Positions 16,627-25,772 of a stretch of 35,265 bases of DNA are shown here, piece by piece. The stretch spans positions 1 through 35,265 of the forward strand of contig CAKZWF010000057.1 of the NCBI GenBank assembly GCA_937921865.1, read 5' to 3'. The stretch comes from an uncultured Pseudomonadales bacterium (lineage in GTDB: Bacteria > Pseudomonadota > Gammaproteobacteria > Pseudomonadales > Azotimanducaceae). The position numbers were made by a program, and so were the translations under genes. Within the stretch, counting starts at the first letter, position 1; each line of letters starts with the position of its first letter. Under the pieces are notes generated by a model, which was given only the letters and a program-made list of their open reading frames with translations, was not told the origin of the DNA and did not search any database.

Positions 16627-16742
16627 TAAGCGCCGGTCAGCTCATAAAAAGACGCTGAAATCAGCACCACAGATAAAAATAGCCGATTCGTGTGTGCATT
16701 AATAATCAGAAGCTTCACTCAAGGAGACGGAAGGAGAGGACC

Positions 16743-17006
16743 ATGTCCAAGGGGCATTCGTTACAGGACCCGTATCTGAATACGCTGCGCAAAGAAAGAG
16801 TGCCGGTCGCGATCTATCTCGTGAACGGCATCAAACTGCAGGGTCAGATAGAGTCTTTTGATCAGTTTGTGGTGTTGCTGCGCAACTCGGTCAGTCAGAT
16901 GGTGTACAAACACGCCATTTCAACCGTCGTGCCTTCACGTAACATCCGCATTTCTACGAACGGCAAAGAAGCAGCGGAAGAAACCGCTGAGGCCGACCAC
17001 TCTTAA
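16743..17006 (+). CDS. hfq: RNA chaperone Hfq
   Basis: 87 residues. Hfq is the hexameric Sm-like chaperone that pairs small RNAs with mRNAs. The sequence is nearly identical to E. coli Hfq through residue 66: [20 protein letters not shown], the Sm1 block with [12 protein letters not shown], and the Sm2 block YKHAIS. Proximal-face residues Q8, K56 and H57 and rim residues R16 and R19 are kept; rim R17 of E. coli is Lys here. The C-terminal tail (about 20 residues) is short and acidic ([14 protein letters not shown]) rather than the longer E. coli tail. The ATG at 16743 follows AGGAGAGG; an upstream in-frame ATG at 16692 is too far out. Confidence 0.97.
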   Translation: MSKGHSLQDPYLNTLRKERVPVAIYLVNGIKLQGQIESFDQFVVLLRNSVSQMVYKHAISTVVPSRNIRISTNGKEAAEETAEADHS

Positions 17007-17007
17007 G

Positions 17008-17040
17008 CAACAGGCATTGTGCCCGCGGGCCGGCCTGTTG
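17008..17040 (+). promoter_or_regulatory. Hairpin in the hfq-hflX gap, abutting the hflX ribosome-binding site
   Basis: CAACAGGC (17008-17015) and GCCTGTTG (17033-17040) pair perfectly; the loop contains the palindrome GCCCGCGGGC (17021-17030). The 3' arm ends at the base before AGGAG (17041-17045) of hflX. There is no T run directly after the stem, so it is more likely a regulatory or processing structure than a terminator. Confidence 0.55.
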
Positions 17041-17050
17041 AGGAGCAATT

Positions 17051-18388
17051 TTGTTTTTTGATCGCCCGGATGCCGGCCGCCAGGCTCTCATCCTGCAGGT
17101 TAATTTCCGCCAGCACTCTGGAACTCAAACATCCGGCGGTCTGGACGTGGCCGCGGAATGTGCCGAGCTGGCACGTACCGCCGACGTTGTGGTTACGGAA
17201 ATTGTCACCGCTGTCCGTGACCAGCCTCATCCACGCTGGTTTGTGGGGCAGGGGAAAGTCGATGAAATTCGGGATCTGCTGCACGCCAACGACGCTGATC
17301 TGCTGATTGTTAACCACGATCTTTCAGCAGGTCAGCAGCGTAACCTGGAGGAGTCTCTTGATTGCCGGGTAATGTCCCGAACCGAGCTGATTCTGCACAT
17401 TTTCGCAGATCGAGCCCGCACCTATGAGGGTCAGCTGCAGGTTGAGCTGGCGCAGTTGAAACACGCCCAGACCCGGCTGGTTCGAGGCTGGACCCACCTG
17501 GATCGGCAGAAAGGCGGTATCGGCCTGCGAGGAGCGGGTGAAACCCAGCTGGAGCTAGACCAGCGGATGCTGGGCGAACGCATTAAAACCACTGAGCGGC
17601 GGCTGCAGGACGTGTCGCGACGGCGGCAGCTCGGGCGCCGGCGTCGGCAACGTTCCCATACCCGGACCGTGTCTCTGGTGGGTTATACCAATGCCGGTAA
17701 ATCGACCCTGTTCAATCGTCTGACCGCAGCGGATGTGCTGAGCGAAGACAAGCTGTTTGCTACCCTGGACCCGACCATGCGGCGTCTGCCGATTGCTGGA
17801 ATCGGCGAGGTAGTGCTGGCGGACACAGTCGGTTTCATCAGCCAGCTGCCGCACTCGCTGATTGAAGCGTTCAAAGCGACACTTGAAGAGGTCGCCAATG
17901 CTGATCTGCTGCTGCATGTGGTGGATGCCTCCGCGCCTGACCGTGAGCAGTACGTTGCTGAGGTCAACTCGGTGCTGCGGGAAATTGGTGCGCAGGAACT
18001 GCCGATCATCATGGTCTGGAACAAATCAGACCTGGTGGCATCAGATACTACGAGTGCGGCAGAAATTGCGCCTTTTCCAGGTGTTGCCGTTAGTGCGGTG
18101 ACCGGTGAGGGTCTTGATGCCCTGCGGGTTCGGATCGCCGATATATTAGGAGTTACTTCGCCTACTGAAGTCACTCTGCCGCCGGAAGACGGCAAAACCC
18201 GAGCCTGGCTTTACCAGCAGGGTGCAGTGATTGAGGAGCGAGTCGCTGACGATGGCCGGGTGGCCATGACCCTGCGGGCAGACGATGAACTGCTGAGGCG
18301 ACTACGCAGTCTGCCTTCGGTTCTGGTGGTGCCTGATCTATTGCAGGTCGACGAGGGCATACCTAAAATTTCGTCCTTGCCGAATTAG
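17051..18388 (+). CDS. hflX: Ribosome-associated GTPase HflX
   Basis: 445 residues. HflX is a GTPase that splits stalled or heat-damaged 70S ribosomes. An N-terminal nucleotide-binding-like domain (about 1-115), a basic helical linker (about 120-205, with VRGWTHLDRQKGGIGLRGAG and an Arg-rich run) and a G domain follow: G1 GYTNAGKST (211-219), G3 DTVGF (258-262), G4 NKSD (324-327). The start is TTG at 17051, supported by AGGAG six bases upstream. It follows hfq by 44 bp, a gap filled by a hairpin, in the conserved hfq-hflX-hflK-hflC order. Confidence 0.95.
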   Translation: MFFDRPDAGRQALILQVNFRQHSGTQTSGGLDVAAECAELARTADVVVTEIVTAVRDQPHPRWFVGQGKVDEIRDLLHANDADLLIVNHDLSAGQQRNLEESLDCRVMSRTELILHIFADRARTYEGQLQVELAQLKHAQTRLVRGWTHLDRQKGGIGLRGAGETQLELDQRMLGERIKTTERRLQDVSRRRQLGRRRRQRSHTRTVSLVGYTNAGKSTLFNRLTAADVLSEDKLFATLDPTMRRLPIAGIGEVVLADTVGFISQLPHSLIEAFKATLEEVANADLLLHVVDASAPDREQYVAEVNSVLREIGAQELPIIMVWNKSDLVASDTTSAAEIAPFPGVAVSAVTGEGLDALRVRIADILGVTSPTEVTLPPEDGKTRAWLYQQGAVIEERVADDGRVAMTLRADDELLRRLRSLPSVLVVPDLLQVDEGIPKISSLPN

Positions 18389-18421
18389 GGCACAATAGCC
18401 CACTTACTCAAGCCGTCACCG

Positions 18422-18462
18422 TCGAATTATGCTGGTGAGGGAAACAATTCAATCGAATTACG
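18422..18462 (+). repeat. Direct repeat upstream of hflK
   Basis: TCGAATTATG-like (18422-18431) and TCGAATTACG-like (18453-18462) copies lie 31 bp apart, about three helical turns, in the 133-bp hflX-hflK gap. The second copy is part of the inverted repeat AATTC-AATC-GAATT. It is a possible operator; no function is known. Confidence 0.35.
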
Positions 18463-18521
18463 ACGCCGAGGCAAGCAAACGCTGACGCGATAGGGCAGAA
18501 ACAGCAATATGGAGCAGACAA

Positions 18522-19658
18522 ATGGCCTGGAATGAGCCGGGGGGCGGTAACAAAGATCCCTGGGGTAATCGTGGCGATCAGGGACCACCAGATCTGGACG
18601 AAGCTTTCAAAAAACTTCAGGCGCAGCTTGCTGGAATTTTTGGTGGCGGCAGAGGTGGTGATGGTGGCGGCAGTGGCCTAGGCATCAATTCCGGCATGCT
18701 CGGCGTTCTGCTGGTGATTGCGGCGATCCTCTATGGGGCATTCGGCGTGTATCAGCTGGACGCTCAGGAGAGAGGCGTGGTGTTCCGCTTTGGTGAACTG
18801 AAGTCGGACATCGTGATGCCCGGTCTGCACTGGAATCCGCCCATCATCGACCGGGTAGAAGTGGTCAATGTCACCCGGGTCAATTCCCACAATCATCAGG
18901 CTTTGATGCTGACAGAAGATGAAAACATCGTCGATGTCAGTGTGACCGTCCAGTGGGTTGTCCGTGATCCATCGAGTTATCTGGTTAACGTTCGCACTCC
19001 ACGCATCAGCCTCGATCATGCCACCGAGTCGGCGCTGCGCCACGTTGTCGGCAGTTCGAATATGGACCAGGTCATTACCGATGGTCGTGCCGCGGTGGCC
19101 GCAGAAGTGCAGGATCGACTGCAGAGCTATCTGGAAAACTATGGCACCGGCATTCTGGTGCAAAAGGTGAACATTGATGAGTCGGCGCCGCCAACCCAGG
19201 TGCGCGACGCCTTCAACGACGTCCAGAAAGCCAAAGAGGATGAGCAGCGCACGATCAACGATGCCAATGCCTACGCGGAAAGCATCATCCCTGAAGCCCG
19301 TGGTGAGGCGCAGCAGCAGATTGAACAGGCTAATGCGTATCGGGAGCAGGTGATCGCTCGTGCATCGGGTGAAGCGCAGCGCTTCAACAAACTGCTGGCG
19401 GAATATCAGCAGGCTGAGCGGGTGACCAAAGACCGTCTGTATATTGATGCAATGGAAACGCTGCTGAGCAATTCCAGTAAAATCATGGTGGACGTTGAGG
19501 GAGGCAATAATCTGATGTATCTGCCGCTCGACAAGATCATTCAGCAAGGACCTGCATTGTCGAGTTCCTCGCAGGAATCCGTGCGCGGAATCGCTGATGC
19601 TATCATTAACGAAGTCAATAATCGGGTCGCCAACGGGCGGCCGCGGGACAGCCGGTAG
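18522..19658 (+). CDS. hflK: FtsH protease modulator HflK
   Basis: 378 residues. HflK and HflC form a large SPFH/prohibitin-type complex on the periplasmic side of the inner membrane that surrounds FtsH and controls its proteolysis. The N-terminus is cytoplasmic and Gly/Asp-rich (MAWNEPGGGNKDPWGNRG is a family hallmark), followed by one membrane segment (about 58-76, MLGVLLVIAAILYGAFGVY), then the SPFH domain (QERGVVFRFGE onward) and an Ala/Glu/Gln-rich coiled coil (about 235-310). The ATG at 18522 has GGAG seven bases upstream. hflC follows after 6 bp. Confidence 0.96.
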   Translation: MAWNEPGGGNKDPWGNRGDQGPPDLDEAFKKLQAQLAGIFGGGRGGDGGGSGLGINSGMLGVLLVIAAILYGAFGVYQLDAQERGVVFRFGELKSDIVMPGLHWNPPIIDRVEVVNVTRVNSHNHQALMLTEDENIVDVSVTVQWVVRDPSSYLVNVRTPRISLDHATESALRHVVGSSNMDQVITDGRAAVAAEVQDRLQSYLENYGTGILVQKVNIDESAPPTQVRDAFNDVQKAKEDEQRTINDANAYAESIIPEARGEAQQQIEQANAYREQVIARASGEAQRFNKLLAEYQQAERVTKDRLYIDAMETLLSNSSKIMVDVEGGNNLMYLPLDKIIQQGPALSSSSQESVRGIADAIINEVNNRVANGRPRDSR

Positions 19659-19664
19659 ACAATT

Positions 19665-20540
19665 ATGAGCTTACAGAATCTAATCCTGATTTTTGTCGCC
19701 GTGGCCGCAATCTTTCTGGCCATGGACAGTGTGTATACCGTTCAGCAGACCGAGCGCGCCATTCTGCTGCGTTTTGGTGCGGTGGTTGATGCGGATGTGA
19801 AGCCCGGGCTGCATTTCAAGATGCCCATTGCCGAGCAGATCAAAAAAGCAGACGCACGCGTGCTGACCCTCGATGCTCCTGCAGAGACCTACTACACACT
19901 GGAGAAGAAGCCGCTGATCGTCGACTCCTTTGTTAAGTGGCGGGTCGCTGACGTGGAAACTTTCTACACCGCAACTTCGTTCGACGAAAGACGCGGCGAA
20001 CGGGTGCTGCAGGAGCGGGTCAACGAAGGCCTGCGCAACCAGATCAGCCGACGTGACATGCATGAAGTTGTGTCGGGAGAGCGTGATCAGCTCATGCAGG
20101 AGTTGACCAGCGATCTTAATGCCGTGATGAATACCAACGCGGGCATCGAAGTGGTGGATGTGCGGGTCAAGCGTATTGATCTGCCGCCGGAGGTCTCCTC
20201 TTCGGTCTACGAACGGATGAATTCCGAGCGACAGATTGAAGCCCGCCAATATAGGGCTCAGGGCCGGGAGCTTGGTCTGGGAATTCGGGCGGATGCGGAG
20301 CGCCAGACGGTAGTGATACAGGCCAATGCCTACAGGCAGTCAGAAGAACTGCGCGGTGAAGGTGACGCCCAGTCCGCGGCTATTTATGCCGATGCATTCA
20401 ACAGAGATCCCGATTTCTACGAGTTCTATCGCAGTATCAACGCGTACTCAAACGTGTTTCGCGACAAGGGTGATCTGCTGGTGTTGGATCCCAGCAGCGA
20501 CTTTTTCAAATATCTGAAGGGCGCAGCCGGGGATTCCTGA
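19665..20540 (+). CDS. hflC: FtsH protease modulator HflC
   Basis: 291 residues. Partner of HflK in the membrane-bound SPFH complex around FtsH. It has an N-terminal membrane anchor (about 3-21, LQNLILIFVAVAAIFLAM), the SPFH core (VQQTERAILLRFG, PLIVDSFVKWRV) and a coiled coil (about 195-250, with YRAQGRELGLGIRADAERQT). The C-terminal block FYEFYRSINAY-x-x-VF is typical of HflC. It begins 6 bp after the hflK stop with no clear ribosome-binding site, so translation is probably coupled. Confidence 0.96.
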   Translation: MSLQNLILIFVAVAAIFLAMDSVYTVQQTERAILLRFGAVVDADVKPGLHFKMPIAEQIKKADARVLTLDAPAETYYTLEKKPLIVDSFVKWRVADVETFYTATSFDERRGERVLQERVNEGLRNQISRRDMHEVVSGERDQLMQELTSDLNAVMNTNAGIEVVDVRVKRIDLPPEVSSSVYERMNSERQIEARQYRAQGRELGLGIRADAERQTVVIQANAYRQSEELRGEGDAQSAAIYADAFNRDPDFYEFYRSINAYSNVFRDKGDLLVLDPSSDFFKYLKGAAGDS

Positions 20541-20663
20541 GATAATCGAATGACCGGCGCAGCGCTTCGCTGACCCAGCCGGTCTCTGCCGTGCTGTTCC
20601 GGAAACAATGCTGTTGCCGGAGCTGATTCGGTGGGTTGATTGTTTCGTGAATTCGGAAAACAC

Positions 20664-21827
20664 ATGGCAGATCAGAAATGGCGTATGCCCGCGGGCATGG
20701 ACGAGTGGCTGCCGCCTGCGGCCTGGCGACTGGAGCAGATCCGACGCCGGGTGCTCGACGTTTTTCACAGCTGGGGTTATGAATATATAGAACCACCGGT
20801 GGTCGAGTATCTGGACGCTTTGCTGGTCGGTGCCGGTGACGATCTCGATCTGCAGACCCTCAAAGTTGTTGATCAGCGCAGTGGGCGTTTGCTCGGTGTG
20901 CGCGCCGATATGACCCCACAGGCTGTGCGCGTCGATGCTCACAGCAGACCATGCGAAGGTGTTCAGAGACTCTGCTACGCCGGCAATCTGGTTTTTGCGA
21001 ATCCTGCTTCAAGTGTCGATCCTCGCTCGCAGCTCAAAGCGGGTGCCGAGCTGTTTGGTTCTACCTCACTGACCGCTGATGCGGAGGTGGTCGCGTTGAT
21101 GATTGAGGTGCTTACCGCTGCCGAAGTTCGCGCGCCGGTTGTAGTGCTTGGTCATATGGCGATTTATCACAGCCTGGTGGGTGAGCTCGGTCTTGATGAG
21201 CGCTCCGGTCAGAGTCTTTTTGCGGCGGTACAGAGCAAAGCCGAGAGTGACATACGCCAGCTGGTTCCCCCTGGTCCGATTGCGGACTGCCTCGTGCGGC
21301 TGCCCACCCTGATGGGCGCGCAGGAAGTGATTGAACAGGCCCGCGAGTGTCTCGCCAGCGTTGGCGGTGCAGCGGTGGCTGCACTTGATCAGCTGGCTGA
21401 GTTAGCGGCCCTGGTGCGGGTTAGCTGCCCGGAAGTGACGGTACGTTTCGATCTTGCCGAACTGGCCGGCTATGGTTACCACAATGGACCCGTGTTCTCG
21501 GCTTACCGCGCGGATCTTGGCCAGGCGTTGGCGCGGGGCGGTCGTTACGACGGCATCGGCGGAGAGTTTGGTCGCTCACGCCCGGCAACGGGCTTTGATG
21601 TGAGTCTCAAAGCTCTGGTCACGGATGCGCAACCGGTCAGCGGCATCTGGGCACCCTGGGCTGTGGACGCACAAAGAAAGTCTCTGGACGCTACCGTGCG
21701 GCACCTGCGGGATTCTGGTGAAGCGGTGGTCACTGCGATCACTGCCGCCGACCAACCTCCGGGTTTCTGCACCCGGCAACTGACTTTAGATGCGGGTGAT
21801 TGGGTCATTGTGGACCTATCTTCGTGA
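20664..21827 (+). CDS. hisZ: ATP phosphoribosyltransferase regulatory subunit
   Basis: 387 residues from ATG 20664; an in-frame TTG at 20640 is the alternative. HisZ resembles the catalytic core of histidyl-tRNA synthetase but does not charge tRNA; it activates short-form HisG in the first step of histidine synthesis. Seen: WRMPAGMDEWLPPAAWRLEQIRR, WGYEYIEPPVVEYLDAL, a motif-2-like LRFDLT counterpart in LLGVRADMTPQAVR, and the family block RGGRYDGIGGEFGRSRPATGF. Its presence implies a short HisG elsewhere. The position between hflC and purA is as in Pseudomonas. Confidence 0.94.
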   Translation: MADQKWRMPAGMDEWLPPAAWRLEQIRRRVLDVFHSWGYEYIEPPVVEYLDALLVGAGDDLDLQTLKVVDQRSGRLLGVRADMTPQAVRVDAHSRPCEGVQRLCYAGNLVFANPASSVDPRSQLKAGAELFGSTSLTADAEVVALMIEVLTAAEVRAPVVVLGHMAIYHSLVGELGLDERSGQSLFAAVQSKAESDIRQLVPPGPIADCLVRLPTLMGAQEVIEQARECLASVGGAAVAALDQLAELAALVRVSCPEVTVRFDLAELAGYGYHNGPVFSAYRADLGQALARGGRYDGIGGEFGRSRPATGFDVSLKALVTDAQPVSGIWAPWAVDAQRKSLDATVRHLRDSGEAVVTAITAADQPPGFCTRQLTLDAGDWVIVDLSS

Positions 21828-21848
21828 TGACAGGACGCGCCGGGTCGT

Positions 21849-21870
21849 GAACAATCCGCGTGGATTGTTC
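21849..21870. promoter_or_regulatory. Perfect 9-bp-stem hairpin between hisZ and purA
   Basis: GAACAATCC (21849-21857), 4-nt loop GCGT, GGATTGTTC (21862-21870). The stem is perfect, with a possible additional U-G pair outside. No T run follows. It lies 46 bp upstream of the purA start and could be a leader structure or an operator. Confidence 0.55.
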
Positions 21871-21897
21871 GACAGACACGCGGGTCGAATGAAATAA

Positions 21898-23211
<1,314 letters not shown>

Positions 23212-23268
23212 AACACTCTCCATTCCTGCGTTTGCGCATCGTCCGGTTGCACATCTTGCGGTGGCAAA

Positions 23269-23466
23269 ATGGCCGTTGATTCCAAACTCCTGGAGCTGCT
23301 GGTCTGCCCGGTCAGCAAAGCCAGCCTGCGCTATCAGGCAGACGTGGACGAGCTCTGGTGCCGCGCCAGCGGGCTTGCCTATCCGGTTCGCGACGGTATC
23401 CCGGTAATGCTGGAATCCGAAGCGCGTGAGCTGACCGCCGCGGAGCGGGAAACTCTCAAAGATTGA
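23269..23466 (+). CDS. Trm112-family small protein (YcaR-like)
   Basis: 65 residues. It starts [20 protein letters not shown] and continues with [20 protein letters not shown] and [15 protein letters not shown], matching the YcaR/Trm112 family, whose bacterial members read 'LLEIIACPxC' and 'AFPLRDGIPVLL'. The first cysteine pair is reduced to one Cys here (CPVS instead of CPVC), so any zinc site is incomplete. Family members act as small partner or stabiliser proteins, for example of methyltransferases; the bacterial role is unclear. Start ATG 23269. The TGA stop lies in the first unit of a 21-bp tandem repeat. Confidence 0.85.
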   Translation: MAVDSKLLELLVCPVSKASLRYQADVDELWCRASGLAYPVRDGIPVMLESEARELTAAERETLKD

Positions 23467-23545
23467 GTCGCGGATTCTTAATATTGAGTCGCGGACTCTT
23501 AACATTGCGTCGCGGACTCTTAATATTGCGTCGCGGACGCTCAAA
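23462..23545. repeat. Four 21-bp tandem repeats overlapping the Trm112-like stop
   Basis: Units at 23462-23482, 23483-23503, 23504-23524 and 23525-23545 share the pattern ATTGnGTCGCGGACTCTTAAT. Each has a central GnGTC-GCG-GAnnC inverted repeat: perfect in unit 2 (GAGTC/GACTC) and in unit 4 (GCGTC/GACGC), one G-U in unit 1, one mismatch in unit 3. The stop codon TGA (23464-23466) lies in unit 1. Confidence 0.92.
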
Positions 23546-23661
23546 GACCGAGCGCCAGCTCCTAAAAAAGCCCGGAAATACAGGCCAAGCGGGTGGCTGT
23601 GCCGCCACGTTACGATTGGTTACAATGCCGGGTCATTACTCCCGCATTCCAGGATGACCGG

Positions 23662-24612
23662 ATGAATAAAGCGGAGCTGATCAGGCTCGACAGCATGCCG
23701 GACGTATCCCGTCACGAGCTGCAGTTGCCCGAAGAAACCCTCGACTGGGTTGGCATGCACGGCATTCATCAGCCACTGCTGGTCCGTGACGGTGGTGATA
23801 CGCGCCAGGTTCAGACCAAAGTGCAGATCTATGTCGACCTGGGCGATAAGCTGGCCAAAGGCATTCACATGTCCCGGCTTTATCTGATCCTCGACGAGCA
23901 CTCCGATAGCCGGGCGCTTACGCCACCAGGTTTGAAGCTGTTGCTGAGAAGCATGCTGGAGTCACATCGCGATGTCAGCAGCAACGCCTTTGTGCAATTC
24001 GATTTCGACTACTACCTGCGTCGCAATGCGCTGGTCAGCGACAATTCAGGATGGAACTCCTATCCGGTTTCGATCACCGGAACCCTGCTCGACGGCGAGA
24101 TTGTGCTCGAGTTGAAACTAGCCGTGCAGTACTCGTCGACCTGCCCGCAGTCTGCGGCACTCGCCCGCCAGCTGATACAGGACCAGTTCGAAGCAGATTT
24201 CGGCAGTTCAGGCCAGGTGTCAGTCAGCGACGTGAAACAATGGCTCGACAGCGAACAGGGCATCGTCGCCACACCGCACAGTCAGCGCTCGACCGCACAG
24301 TTACTGGTTCGGCTGAAAGACGGTGTGGAAGACTTCCCGATCACTGATCTGATCAATGCGGTAGAAAACACTTTAAAGACCCCGGTCCAGACCGCGGTGA
24401 AGCGCGAAGATGAGCAGGAGTTCGCGTTGCTCAATGGTCAGAATCTGATGTTTGTCGAAGATGCCGGCCGTAAGCTGAAGCAGCGTTTTGACCAGGATGG
24501 TCGATTGACCGATTTCTGGGTCAGGGTCGAGCATCATGAGAGCCTGCACGCTCACGACGCAGTTGGTGTCTTTACCAAAGGCGTTGCAGACGGTTACCCA
24601 CCCGCTCCCTGA
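23662..24612 (+). CDS. folE2: GTP cyclohydrolase FolE2 (type IB)
   Basis: 316 residues from ATG 23662. FolE2 makes 7,8-dihydroneopterin triphosphate from GTP, the entry step to folate and to queuosine precursors, with broader metal use than the zinc enzyme FolE. Seen: VGMHGIHQPL, the KGIHMSR block, QFDFDYYLRRNALVS and the SSTCPQSAALA segment holding the conserved Cys161; ESLHAHDAVG with its His residues is near the C-terminus. Upstream a GGTCAT/ATGACC inverted repeat (23631-23659) ends 2 bp before the start. The KAS gene follows after 15 bp. Many bacteria switch on folE2 under zinc limitation through Zur; no clear Zur box is visible here. Confidence 0.93.
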   Translation: MNKAELIRLDSMPDVSRHELQLPEETLDWVGMHGIHQPLLVRDGGDTRQVQTKVQIYVDLGDKLAKGIHMSRLYLILDEHSDSRALTPPGLKLLLRSMLESHRDVSSNAFVQFDFDYYLRRNALVSDNSGWNSYPVSITGTLLDGEIVLELKLAVQYSSTCPQSAALARQLIQDQFEADFGSSGQVSVSDVKQWLDSEQGIVATPHSQRSTAQLLVRLKDGVEDFPITDLINAVENTLKTPVQTAVKREDEQEFALLNGQNLMFVEDAGRKLKQRFDQDGRLTDFWVRVEHHESLHAHDAVGVFTKGVADGYPPAP

Positions 24613-24627
24613 ACACCAGGAATTAAC

Positions 24628-25755
24628 ATGACAAACAACCCGGTTGTGATCAGCGGTGCGGGACTGTGGATTCCCGACAACACCATCACCAACGAAGAGT
24701 TGGTGGACAGCTACAATGCCTGGGCGCAAGCCTACAACGGTGAACACAGTGCAGAAATTGCCGCGGGTGAACTTGCCGAAAAGCCGCTGTCCAGCGCAGA
24801 ATTTATCGAAAAGGCTTCCGGTATCAAGGCCCGCTATGCGTACGTGAAAGACGGTGTGCTGGAGGTGGCCAGAATGCGGCCGCGCATTACTCCGCGCGGC
24901 GAAGACGAGCTATCCCATCAGGCTGAGATTGCGCTGCATGCTGCCCGTAAAGCACTGACCAGCGCTGATAAAACAGGCGCGGACATCGATATGGTGATTG
25001 TGTCTTGTGCCTATACCGAACGTTCCTATCCCGCGTTGGCAATAGAAGTTCAGCATGAGCTGGGTATTACCGGGTTTGGCTTCGATATGCTGGTGGCCTG
25101 TTCCGCGGCAACGTTTGCGTTGCAGCGGGCTTATGATGCAATTGCCGCCGGGTCTGCGCGTGCTGTGCTCGTTATCAATCCGGAACTGACCTCACCTCAG
25201 GTAAACTACACTGATAGAGACAGTCACTTCATCTTCGGTGACGTCTCTACCGCGATGGTTTTGGAAGCTGCCGACACCTGCACTTCGGCACACAGCTACG
25301 AGATTCTCGGCAGCAAAGCCCAGACCGTTTTTTCAAACAACATCCGCTCGAACTTCGGCTACGTTGCTCGCGCGGAAGACACCGACGTGTTCGGTCCGGA
25401 AAACCTTTTCCACCAGAACGGTCGAAAAGTGTTCAAAGATGTCTGTCCCATGGCGGCAGAACATCTGCAGCAGCAGATTGAGGCCGTGGGTCTCGACGTT
25501 GCCGACGTGCAGAGGTGGTGGTTGCATCAGGCCAATCTCAACATGAACCAGCTGATCACCAGGCGCCTGCTGGGGCGAGACACTACTCAGGCTGAAGCAC
25601 CCATTGTCCTCGACGAATTCGCCAATACTGCGTCCGCCGGATCGATCATCGCGTTCTGTCGACACCATGAGGATCTCAACAGTGGTGACCATGGTGTGAT
25701 CTGTTCTTTTGGTGCTGGGTATTCGATTGGTTCCCTCGTTCTGCGTAAACGCTGA
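24628..25755 (+). CDS. Beta-ketoacyl-ACP synthase III, PA3286/FabH2 type
   Basis: 375 residues; ATG 24628 preceded by AGGA. The thiolase-fold catalytic triad is visible: Cys158 in MLVACSAATFALQ, His300 in WWLHQANLNMN, Asn333 in EFANTASAGS. The N-terminal segment ASGIKARYAYVKDG and the mid block RDSHFIFGDVSTAM resemble P. aeruginosa PA3286, a FabH-like enzyme that condenses octanoyl-CoA with malonyl-ACP and so feeds beta-oxidation products into fatty acid synthesis. It is longer than classical FabH (about 317) through the insert before residue 60. It lies in a tight run with a CDF transporter, a flavoprotein and an LpxL-type acyltransferase. Confidence 0.88.
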   Translation: MTNNPVVISGAGLWIPDNTITNEELVDSYNAWAQAYNGEHSAEIAAGELAEKPLSSAEFIEKASGIKARYAYVKDGVLEVARMRPRITPRGEDELSHQAEIALHAARKALTSADKTGADIDMVIVSCAYTERSYPALAIEVQHELGITGFGFDMLVACSAATFALQRAYDAIAAGSARAVLVINPELTSPQVNYTDRDSHFIFGDVSTAMVLEAADTCTSAHSYEILGSKAQTVFSNNIRSNFGYVARAEDTDVFGPENLFHQNGRKVFKDVCPMAAEHLQQQIEAVGLDVADVQRWWLHQANLNMNQLITRRLLGRDTTQAEAPIVLDEFANTASAGSIIAFCRHHEDLNSGDHGVICSFGAGYSIGSLVLRKR

Positions 25756-25772
25756 GCGGCGGCAGATTTTCG

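Noticed and set aside
15561..16718. A 385-codon - strand open frame antisense to miaA
   Set aside because: It mirrors miaA, which has full family motifs. High GC content opens antisense frames; other long examples are 10087-11025 and 18678-19547.
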